A DNA stretch of 21,291 nucleotides from positions 1 through 21,291 of the IMG/VR virus record IMGVR_UViG_3300046718_000558; one strand, 5' to 3'. Below are positions 13,561-20,305 of the stretch, in pieces (the first letter of the stretch is position 1; each line of letters starts with the position of its first letter). This stretch comes from a virus. A program made the position numbers and the translations under genes. The notes under the pieces were generated by a model. It worked only from the letters and a program-made list of their open reading frames with translations. It was not told the DNA's origin and searched no databases.

Positions 13561-15312
13561 ATGGCGAAGGGGCATGCTGGCGGCGGTGGCGGGGGTAATC
13601 TTTACTTTGAGATTGCCAATTTCCAATCGGGCATGGACCTGCGCAAGTCCGCGCTCACCGCGCCCGCAGGCACGCTCAGGATGCTTCAGAACGCCGATAT
13701 CTCCCAGGGTGGTGAGATCGAAAAACGCCCGGCCTTCCAATATTGGTGCGATGCACCCGCTGGCACCCTTGGACTATGTTCGCTCAACAACCAGGCGTTT
13801 GCCCATGTCCAAAGTGGCACCGCTGGCTCAATCACGCCGCCAACTACCAGCGCAGTCGGGGTGATCCATCTCGGTGCTCCACATGGTCCAATTTATCTGT
13901 CCGGTTCGATCTCGGACGGCACGGGAACCACCACAGCAGCCGCAGGCACGGTGTTCAAGGTGGCTTCGATCAGCCCAGCCGCTGTGATGCCCATCGGTAC
14001 CGCAATCCAGGGCACCGGCGTGCTCGCAGGCACTGTGATCACCGATAACAGCGGAGCCATCACCACGGGTGGGGCCACAGGTACCGGCACCTACGCTGTC
14101 AACCTGTCACAACTCAGCTTCCCAAGCGGAGCAGTGGGCGCAGCCGTCGCCGGTGTCACCCTGACAGTGCAGACCGATTTCGACGTCTTCAACGGCATGA
14201 TCTACGCGACTTTCCTGGCCTCCAATGGCAGCTATTATCACTACTACAATGGTGTCCAGGTCGTGCAGGGCACCAACCGGGGCTCCAATATCCGCACTTA
14301 CAAGAACAAGATGTACGGCGTTCAGGGTCGAAATCTCTTCTTCAGTGCCAATGGCGATCCGACGATCTGGGTGAACCCCTCACCCGATAATTCCGGCAAT
14401 GTCGCCCGTAATCTCAGTGGGTTCATCAACATTGGTGCCAACGATGCTGACAGTGAGAACCTGATCTCGATGGAGGTCTATTACGACAAGCTGGCGATTT
14501 TCTCGTCGCTGTCGTGTCAGCTCTGGTTTCTCGACCCCGATCCGAACCTTAACCAGTATTACCAGACACTGCGTGATGCAGGCACGCTAGCAGCCAACAG
14601 CGTGCGCCAATACGTCGCCAACGATGTCTACTTTCTCGGCACTCACGGCATTCGCTCGCTCAGAGCCCGCGATCTCACCAACACCGCCGCCGTGGCCGAT
14701 GTCGGCTCGCCTCTCGACCCGGTGATCCAGGATCTGATTTCGCTATCCACCGCTGCCTATGTCCAGCAGGCCATCGCCCTGCTGTCCCCACGTACAGGCC
14801 GGATCTGGATGATCTTTACGGACAAGATCTATGTGCTCTCCAATTGGGCTTCGCCCAATATCTCGGCCTGGAGCATGTATATTCCGGAGTTCGGCATCGC
14901 CCGGCAGGGAGCCGTGTTCGCTGACCCTTATGTCGTGATGCTGACCACCGATGGGCGCATCTTCCGGTTTGGCTCACCCGGTGGTCTTGTCTACGATAGC
15001 TGTCCGGTGTCTTTCACCACGCCTTTCCTGAGTTTCGACAAGCCCGCGACCTTTAAGTTTTATCAGGGCTTTGACGCCATTTGCTCGAACGATCCGGGCT
15101 CGACCTGGAACGTGCAGGCGTCGTTCGACCCGACGCAGACACCGACGCCGTTCGACCAGATCTGCGTACTTGATGGACCAACAATCATGGACGGGCGTAT
15201 CCCCATCAGTGGCCGGGGCACCCACATCCAGCTCCAGATCACCCACCAGGCACCGGGACCGGCGACGTTCTCCAAGCTGTTCGTGCATTACGCGCCGAGT
15301 GACACCGGATGA
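13561..15312 (+). CDS. Tail hub / neck stabilisation protein (P22 gp10-like) with inserted repeat domain
   Basis: A 583-residue protein beginning YFEIANFQSGMDLRKSALTAPAGTLRMLQNADISQGGEIEKRPAF, the hallmark opening of the beta-propeller-like hub proteins that close the neck of short-tailed phages. The body continues with TDFDVFNGMIYATFLASNGSYYHYYNGVQV, NIRTYKNKMYGVQGRNLFFSANGDPTIW, YYDKLAIFSSLSCQLWFLDPDP, VYFLGTHGIRSLRARD and VYDSCPVSFTTPFLSFDKP. Between residues 113 and 200 a Gly/Thr-rich segment (GTAIQGTGVLAGTVITDNSGAIT...GTGTYAVNLSQ) interrupts the usual continuity of the family. It is probably an extra surface domain. The ATG at 13561 follows closely on the adaptor stop, and the stop overlaps the next gene (ATGA). 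Confidence 0.8.
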   Translation: MAKGHAGGGGGGNLYFEIANFQSGMDLRKSALTAPAGTLRMLQNADISQGGEIEKRPAFQYWCDAPAGTLGLCSLNNQAFAHVQSGTAGSITPPTTSAVGVIHLGAPHGPIYLSGSISDGTGTTTAAAGTVFKVASISPAAVMPIGTAIQGTGVLAGTVITDNSGAITTGGATGTGTYAVNLSQLSFPSGAVGAAVAGVTLTVQTDFDVFNGMIYATFLASNGSYYHYYNGVQVVQGTNRGSNIRTYKNKMYGVQGRNLFFSANGDPTIWVNPSPDNSGNVARNLSGFINIGANDADSENLISMEVYYDKLAIFSSLSCQLWFLDPDPNLNQYYQTLRDAGTLAANSVRQYVANDVYFLGTHGIRSLRARDLTNTAAVADVGSPLDPVIQDLISLSTAAYVQQAIALLSPRTGRIWMIFTDKIYVLSNWASPNISAWSMYIPEFGIARQGAVFADPYVVMLTTDGRIFRFGSPGGLVYDSCPVSFTTPFLSFDKPATFKFYQGFDAICSNDPGSTWNVQASFDPTQTPTPFDQICVLDGPTIMDGRIPISGRGTHIQLQITHQAPGPATFSKLFVHYAPSDTG

Positions 15313-15815
15313 CACGAACCACTTTCATCGCGCCCAATCCGCTCCAGCATATCCTGGACAACCTTCGCCCTGTCGACCGCGAGGAGATCGAAGCCGTCCG
15401 AGGTGAGGGGTTCGACAGTGTCCGGGTAGCGCTGCAGCTCTGTCAGTTGGCGACCACCCTGGGCGGCTGGATCTTCTGGCACTGGAACACCGGTGAACCC
15501 GTGGCTGTGCTCGGGGCCTACGCCATGACCCCAAAAGTTGCCGGATGCTGGGCGTTTGGCACCCCGGGCTGGGACGATGTGGTTACAAGCGTGACAAGAC
15601 AGGCACGCAGGGTTATGGTCCCTCAGTTATTGAAGGCGGGGTTTCACCGCGCCGAGTGCCGGGCTCTTGCCAAGCGCGAGGACACCCGGATCTGGCTCAC
15701 TTCGCTGGGCTGGAAGGCAGAGGCCGTGTTGTCGGAATTCGGCATCCGACACGAAGATTTCACCCTCTTCGCATGGCTTGCCAATGAACAAACCGATCAC
15801 CCTCGACAATCTTGA
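15309..15815 (+). CDS. T7 gp13-like internal virion protein with acetyltransferase fold
   Basis: A 168-residue protein starting in the stop codon of the hub gene (ATGA). The order is an N-terminal helix (NLRPVDREEIEAVRG), a beta segment WIFWHWNTGEPVAVLGAYAMTPKVAGCWAFGTPGWDDVVTSVTRQARRVMVPQLLKAGFHRAECRAL, then WLTSLGWKAEAVLSEFGIRHEDFTLFAW. This is the family often annotated as a GNAT-like protein next to tail-hub genes and equivalent in position to T7 gp13. The acetyl-CoA pyrophosphate loop is not obvious, so it may be a structural, non-catalytic member acting in virion assembly or ejection. Its last 32 bases overlap the next gene. Confidence 0.75.
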   Translation: MTRTTFIAPNPLQHILDNLRPVDREEIEAVRGEGFDSVRVALQLCQLATTLGGWIFWHWNTGEPVAVLGAYAMTPKVAGCWAFGTPGWDDVVTSVTRQARRVMVPQLLKAGFHRAECRALAKREDTRIWLTSLGWKAEAVLSEFGIRHEDFTLFAWLANEQTDHPRQS

Positions 15816-16275
15816 CAAGCACGTCGCCTTTCGATCCGCCGACGTGGATGACACGCCCGAAATCATGGGCTTGTATGAACGGTTCTACGCGGAAGCAGTC
15901 TACAAGGATTTCCTCGAATTCGACCCCCAGCGGGCGCGTAAAACGATTGCAGGGGAAATTGCCGCAGATATCCGCCCCCACATTCTGGCGACTATCGATG
16001 ACGAGATTGTCGGCTTTATCGCCTACATCCTCGATCACAGTTTTTCCGTGCGCCCGTGCCAGGTGCTGATGGAACTCTATGTCGTGCCCGAGCAGCGCCT
16101 AAGTGCGATTGGCCGGGCGCTGGTCGCTTTGGCGATTCAAGAAGGCCAGGTCGCTGGAGCAGGAGCGTTTCACGCACCGATTGCCTCGGGCCTGCGTAAC
16201 GCGGTTTCCCTGCGTAATCTCTTCCTGAAGGCTGGGTTCACCGACATGGGCTTCGTATTGCGGAAAGGACTGTAA
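15784..16275 (+). CDS. GNAT-family acetyltransferase, canonical type
   Basis: A 163-residue protein; I choose the ATG at 15784, which overlaps the previous gene by 32 bases and gives the usual GNAT N-terminus. No strong ribosome site is visible, so translation may be coupled. The fold shows beta1 VAFRSADVDDTPEIMGLYERF, beta4 QVLMELYVVPEQR and the acetyl-CoA loop RLSAIGRAL (105-113), where Ala replaces the usual middle Gly of R-x-x-G-x-G. The C-terminal motif is NLFLKAGFTDMGFVLRK, with the GF typical of the last GNAT strand. Unlike its neighbour it keeps a near-canonical cofactor loop, so it could be an active enzyme. The substrate is unknown; it might modify a host or virion protein, or be structural. 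Confidence 0.75.
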   Translation: MNKPITLDNLDKHVAFRSADVDDTPEIMGLYERFYAEAVYKDFLEFDPQRARKTIAGEIAADIRPHILATIDDEIVGFIAYILDHSFSVRPCQVLMELYVVPEQRLSAIGRALVALAIQEGQVAGAGAFHAPIASGLRNAVSLRNLFLKAGFTDMGFVLRKGL

Positions 16276-16277
16276 AG

Positions 16278-17288
16278 GTGGGCGGAAAGGGTAAGTCCGG
16301 GCCGGTCGCCGGTAATGACCAGATGGTGCAGATGCAGCAGACACAGGCTGCACAGGCGGCGCAGGCCAACGCACAGCGCAACGCCCGGCTCTCCTATGGC
16401 ACCGGGAACATCAAAAGCATCTTCGAAGGCAGGCCAAGCGACGCCTCCCAGTTGGATCTGTCTTCGCTGACCAATCCGAACGCCGCTACCTCTACCCTGA
16501 CAGCCGCCATCTCTCCGGAGCAGCAACAGCAAAACGCTCTCTACTATAGCCTTGGCGGCCAGCCTGTCGCGCCAACCCAAGGCGGAACCCTCTCGGGAGG
16601 CTACACCTGGAAAGCCCTGCCTGACGATGGCTCGAACACCAAGCAGTATGGTATTTTCGACCCCAATGGTAATCTGGTCAACAGCGCCGGATCGCTCTCG
16701 GATCTGGCCACGTCCAAGATCTACACTGGTGGCGGTGGGGTGGGTTCAACCACGACTGGCGGCTTCGGGGCTGATTTCTACAACAAATACAATAAAGCGA
16801 TCACCGATTACTACCTGCCCCAGGAGGGCCAGCAATACAATGATGCCCGCACCAATCTGGCGGCTTCGCTTGCCCGCGCAGGCACCTCGAATTCGTCGGT
16901 CGCGGGTTATAATATCGGTAAGTTGGCCAATCAGGACGCCATCAATCGGGCGCAGATCGCCTCCGGTGCAGACACCCAGACCGCTGCCTTGCGCACCACG
17001 GTGCAACAGAACGAGCAAAGCGCCCTCAACCAGCTCTATTCGACCGAAGACCCCTCGGTGGCAGCCAACACCGCCGAGAACATGGTTGCCAATGCCCAGC
17101 TCACCAAGCCGTTGCTGAACCCCGCCGGGGCCTTGTTTACGCCAATCACTGTGGGTGTCGGCAACGCCCTCACCGGCTTTGTCAATCCGACGGCCTACAT
17201 CAATCCGAGCGCCGGAGGCGTGGGCGGTGCTACCAGCACGACCACGTCGAGCGGCAACCAGAATGCTGGCGTGACAGGACAAGGGTGA
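16278..17288 (+). CDS. Internal virion protein candidate
   Basis: A 336-residue protein with a GTG start and GGAAAGG about 7 nt upstream. The N-terminus is Gln/Ala-rich and helical (QMVQMQQTQAAQAAQANAQRNARLSYG). The middle is Gly/Ser/Thr-rich with GGFGADFYNKYNKAITDYYLPQEGQQYNDARTNLAASLARAGTSNSSVAGYNIGKLANQDAINRAQIASGAD, a pattern shared by many small internal or ejection proteins of short-tailed phages. The C-terminal 50 residues are low-complexity Gly/Thr/Ser. It lies between the acetyltransferases and an MCDP-type protein with only 3 bases between stop and next start. The role in DNA ejection is inferred from position and composition. Confidence 0.65.
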   Translation: MGGKGKSGPVAGNDQMVQMQQTQAAQAAQANAQRNARLSYGTGNIKSIFEGRPSDASQLDLSSLTNPNAATSTLTAAISPEQQQQNALYYSLGGQPVAPTQGGTLSGGYTWKALPDDGSNTKQYGIFDPNGNLVNSAGSLSDLATSKIYTGGGGVGSTTTGGFGADFYNKYNKAITDYYLPQEGQQYNDARTNLAASLARAGTSNSSVAGYNIGKLANQDAINRAQIASGADTQTAALRTTVQQNEQSALNQLYSTEDPSVAANTAENMVANAQLTKPLLNPAGALFTPITVGVGNALTGFVNPTAYINPSAGGVGGATSTTTSSGNQNAGVTGQG

Positions 17289-17291
17289 CGC

Positions 17292-18125
17292 ATGTGTGAT
17301 CCGGTTACTGCCATCGCTGCCGCAGGGTCCCTCGCTTCGCTGGGTGGCTCCCTCTATGAAGGCTCGCAAGCCCAGAGCCAGCTCCAGGCGACGCAGACCG
17401 CCCAGAACAAGGCCAATGACGACTGGGTGGCCTACCAGACACGCATCCACCAGCAGCAGGTACAGGCGGAAGACGCCGCGCGCCAGGCGGCCACGGGCGC
17501 ACAACAAGCGACGCTTCAGAAGGTTGCACCCGAAGCCCAGCAAGCCCAGCAGACAGCCGAGCAGGCACGCTTGAACACCGTCTACAACAAGACGGCGGGC
17601 ACCGGGACTGACACCTCGAACCCCCAGAGCATGCTGTTGTCCGGCGAGCAGGGCGGCAACCAGCAGAGCATGGACAGCATCACCTCGCAGGTGAACCAGG
17701 CCACGGCGCAGGCACGCGGTCGCATCGCCGCGCTGGCGACCGCCAATTCCTATGGGGGTTCATTTGGGGGCCTGGGCACTACCACGCCGATCACCTTCGC
17801 CCAGGGTGCCAACAACATCAATTATCAGAACGCCATGCGCCAGGGCAATCTCAAGACTTACGGGGTCGAGCAGCAGGTCCAGCCGATCAATTATGCCGTC
17901 GGGCCAGGCACCGAAGCCACCATGGGCATCGGCAAGCAGCTTGGCGGCATCGCAGGCACGCTGGCAGGCTATGCCGGACCACGGGCGGTTACGGACATGG
18001 GCGGTTGGAGCGGCATCGGCGGCATGTTTGGCGGTACTGACCCGAAGTCCATGGGGATAAACTACGGTGGCACGCCAAACAGCACCTATAACTACACCAC
18101 TGACAATCCCTATGGCGCTTCCTAA
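17292..18125 (+). CDS. Internal virion protein, T7 gp14-type (MCDP start)
   Basis: A 277-residue protein opening MCDPVTAIAAAGSLASLGGSLYEG, the typical beginning of gp14-like internal virion proteins: a short polar start, then a glycine-rich hydrophobic helix that may insert into the host membrane. Residues 25-100 form a long Gln/Ala-rich helix. The second half is Gly-rich with GTGTEATMGIGKQLGGIAGTLAGYAGP, possibly a second membrane-active segment. T7 gp14 forms the outer-membrane pore of the ejectosome; a similar role here is inferred. It follows the previous gene by 3 bases and precedes the next, which has a strong AAGGAG site. Confidence 0.7.
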   Translation: MCDPVTAIAAAGSLASLGGSLYEGSQAQSQLQATQTAQNKANDDWVAYQTRIHQQQVQAEDAARQAATGAQQATLQKVAPEAQQAQQTAEQARLNTVYNKTAGTGTDTSNPQSMLLSGEQGGNQQSMDSITSQVNQATAQARGRIAALATANSYGGSFGGLGTTTPITFAQGANNINYQNAMRQGNLKTYGVEQQVQPINYAVGPGTEATMGIGKQLGGIAGTLAGYAGPRAVTDMGGWSGIGGMFGGTDPKSMGINYGGTPNSTYNYTTDNPYGAS

Positions 18126-18136
18126 GGAGTTCAAAC

Positions 18137-20302
18137 GTGCCTTTCCTCCGGATGCCTGGTGACAACGCGCTTGGGGATAGCCTGAGCAACCTTGGCACGG
18201 CGTTGAGCGGCGCGCTCAACCCGATGAACCAGTTGCGTGCCTACGACATCCAGCAGCAGATGTGGCTGCGTGAGCAGCAGGTGGCGCAGCTCCAGCGTGA
18301 GAACGCCGCCAAGCAGGCGGCGATCCAGCAATGGGGTCATCTCGTGCCTGCGGACAAGCTGCCGCAGATCGCCACCATGATCCTTCAGAACGCCCCCTAT
18401 GACCAGATCGCCCGTGCTGCCGCCGAAGCCAGCGGACAGTTGATCGATAAGACCGATCCCGCCTCAACCGCTGCCAATATCAAGTTCATGGAACAGGTTA
18501 CGGGCAAGCCGTGGACCGATCCCTATCCGCCCTATGCCGGTGAAGCCACCGGTGCCTACATCCGTGATCTCCAGGCCAAGCAGGCAGGCGCGGTGTCAGG
18601 CCAGCAGGAAGGCGGCAAGATCGCGGCGACCCGAACCGCCAATGAACCGCTGATCAAGAGCTATATCGACCAGGATACACCTGAAGCCATTGCCCATAAT
18701 GTGCAGGTCTATCAGCAGCTTCACAATGGCGACCTGCCCCCGGACGGCCTGACGCCAGCGGTCACGCCGGTCATGCGTGCTGTCCATGATGCCGAACTCG
18801 CCATCCGCACCGCCAACAATCAGCAGGCGACGGATACCGGCAAGCAGAACGCCATCAACACGCTCACCGCCCAGTACCGTGACAGCACCAATCCGGGTGA
18901 TGATGCTTTCAATCGACGGATCTATTCCGCCCTCAACAATGGGGCGCAGTTTGAGCCCGGCCTGCCGGTGCCTGTCGGCGATAAGACCAGAGATGCATAC
19001 AACAGGGCGCTCGGCGGTCGCCAGGAAACCGAAGCCGAAGCCAAGGCGCGCGGCGCTGTGCTTGGTGGCGGCATGGACGCGTCAAAGCCCACGGTTTTCC
19101 CGACCAATCTGCCCCAGACCAATGCGAACATCCCGCAGGCTCAGCAACCGCAGGCTCAGCAGCCGCAGGCTCAGCAACCGCAGGCTCAGCAGCCTCAGAC
19201 CCAGGCCCAGCAGCCCGTGCCTGTGACACAGACAGCAGTTCCACCAGGTGCGACACCTGATCCGAACCGCCCGGGCTGGTATTGGCAAGGCGGACAATTG
19301 CGCGCACCGATCAATACCGGCGGTTCCGTGATCGGCACGCTGCCAGGTGATGCCGACCAGGCGAAAAACGCCAGCGATGCGGCTGCCACAGATTTGACTG
19401 GTGCTTTCAGCGCTGGCGAGGCGGCAACCAAGCTAAAGAACACCACGGCCCAGATCCGGGTGCTGGAGGAAATCACCAAGTCGGGCGGTCTTTATGGGCA
19501 GCTCACCGCAGGTCTGGGGCGCGAGATGCTGGACAAGGTCGGGCTAGGCAGCGTCACCACTCCACAGCAGGCACAGGATGCGGAAGATCAACTGATCAAG
19601 ACCGAAATTCCCAGCCTGATCAAGTCCATGAACATGCGGGCTGCCAAGCCTGAACTCGACGCGATTGGCACCATGACCGGCACAGCGGACGTGCCGCCAG
19701 CCGTCCTCAACAATATCCTCGCCAATCTGGATGCGGGGGCGGATTACACGCTTTCACGCAAGGATCTCGCGGGCCGCACCCTTGGCTTTGGCGGTTCGGC
19801 ACAACCGATGAACTACCCTGAGTTCCAGCAGGAAGACACCAAGCTGCTCAGTAATTACAACACCCATGCCGAGAAACTGCGCCAGGGTTATGGTGCAGTC
19901 GGCACCAATCAGCCTGCGCCGACCACCCCGGACAAGCAGCCGCTTACGACTGGGGGCGGGGTCCAGGCTCCCTCGATGTGGGACGCGGTTTCGCACCTCT
20001 TTGGTGGCGGCAGCCAGACACCGGCTGAACCCTCTGTTGAACTCGACCCGAACACCGGCCTGCCAAAAGGTCAGGCCCCGCCTTCCTCATCGCAGTCGGC
20101 ACCAGCGCCGCCGTCGCTTCCGACTGTACCGATAACACCTCCGAAGCAGGGCAGCGTGCTGCCCGAAATGTCTGGGGTGCCCGCGTCAATCTGGGAGGCG
20201 GTGGCTCATCTGTTTGGTGGCGGCCAGGCACCGGAACAGGCTCAGATGCCAGCGCGGCCAGCGTCACCGACGCCGCCACCACCGCTTGTCGTGGGGCAAT
20301 AA
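18137..20302 (+). CDS. Large internal virion / ejection protein candidate with Q-rich and W-helix repeats
   Basis: A 721-residue protein with GTG start and AAGGAG 7 nt upstream. Residues 1-30 include an Ala/Leu-rich segment. Residues 31-70 form a coiled coil (NQLRAYDIQQQMWLREQQVAQLQRENAAKQAAIQQW). Long Gln/Ala/Asn-rich helical stretches follow. A Pro/Gln repeat (QAQQP x4) occupies residues 334-353. Residues 355-500 have a PDPNRPGWYWQGGQLRAP segment and helices. Near the end a tryptophan helix occurs twice (MWDAVSHLFGGG at 614 and IWEAVAHLFGGG at 685), each in a Pro-rich linker. The position after a gp14-like gene suggests an ejectosome component like T7 gp15/gp16, but no catalytic domain is visible. 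Confidence 0.65.
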   Translation: MPFLRMPGDNALGDSLSNLGTALSGALNPMNQLRAYDIQQQMWLREQQVAQLQRENAAKQAAIQQWGHLVPADKLPQIATMILQNAPYDQIARAAAEASGQLIDKTDPASTAANIKFMEQVTGKPWTDPYPPYAGEATGAYIRDLQAKQAGAVSGQQEGGKIAATRTANEPLIKSYIDQDTPEAIAHNVQVYQQLHNGDLPPDGLTPAVTPVMRAVHDAELAIRTANNQQATDTGKQNAINTLTAQYRDSTNPGDDAFNRRIYSALNNGAQFEPGLPVPVGDKTRDAYNRALGGRQETEAEAKARGAVLGGGMDASKPTVFPTNLPQTNANIPQAQQPQAQQPQAQQPQAQQPQTQAQQPVPVTQTAVPPGATPDPNRPGWYWQGGQLRAPINTGGSVIGTLPGDADQAKNASDAAATDLTGAFSAGEAATKLKNTTAQIRVLEEITKSGGLYGQLTAGLGREMLDKVGLGSVTTPQQAQDAEDQLIKTEIPSLIKSMNMRAAKPELDAIGTMTGTADVPPAVLNNILANLDAGADYTLSRKDLAGRTLGFGGSAQPMNYPEFQQEDTKLLSNYNTHAEKLRQGYGAVGTNQPAPTTPDKQPLTTGGGVQAPSMWDAVSHLFGGGSQTPAEPSVELDPNTGLPKGQAPPSSSQSAPAPPSLPTVPITPPKQGSVLPEMSGVPASIWEAVAHLFGGGQAPEQAQMPARPASPTPPPPLVVGQ
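19136..19195 (+). repeat. 15-bp tandem repeat, four copies
   Basis: Units start at 19136, 19151, 19166 and 19181 and encode QAQQP. Units 1 and 3 are identical (CAGGCTCAGCAACCG) and units 2 and 4 differ from them by one or two bases, which suggests expansion of a 30-bp pair by slippage or unequal exchange. Confidence 0.85.
19976..20224 (+). repeat. Duplicated W-[DE]AV-HLFGGG peptide motif
   Basis: The codons for MWDAVSHLFGGG (from 19976) and IWEAVAHLFGGG (20189-20224) are separated by about 210 bp inside the 721-residue protein. Each is a short amphipathic helix with a glycine hinge, set in Pro-rich sequence. DNA identity is partial, so the motif is conserved mainly at the protein level. Confidence 0.6.
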
Positions 20303-20305
20303 GCC

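Larger units (their letters stand above)
69..20021. repeat. Dispersed heptamer CAGACAC / GTGTCTG, 33 copies
   Basis: Counted by reading both strands. CAGACAC starts at 69, 301, 523, 4646, 4884, 5308, 5782, 6370, 6743, 7239, 7730, 8581, 8846, 10061, 10498, 12325, 14563, 15136, 16338, 16969, 17436 and 20015. GTGTCTG starts at 498, 884, 2017, 3383, 4565, 4961, 6021, 9334, 9508, 10026 and 10843. Chance expectation for a 7-mer on both strands of 21 kb is about 2-3. The flanking bases vary, so the unit is the heptamer itself. Copies fall in different codon frames (for example Gln-Thr in the amidase, Arg-His in terminase Walker A, Asp-Thr in the portal), so a repeated peptide is not the cause. None lies in the major capsid gene. 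Confidence 0.85.

Noticed and set aside
15667-15783. Upstream ATG (15667) as start of the second acetyltransferase
   Set aside because: The extra 39 residues are low-quality sequence in the shadow of the previous gene; the canonical GNAT start follows the ATG at 15784.
69-20021. Recurring heptamer as a Neisseriaceae-type DNA uptake sequence
   Set aside because: Known uptake sequences contain CTGAA after GTCTG-like cores and are longer; here the bases after GTGTCTG vary, and only the 7-mer is conserved.
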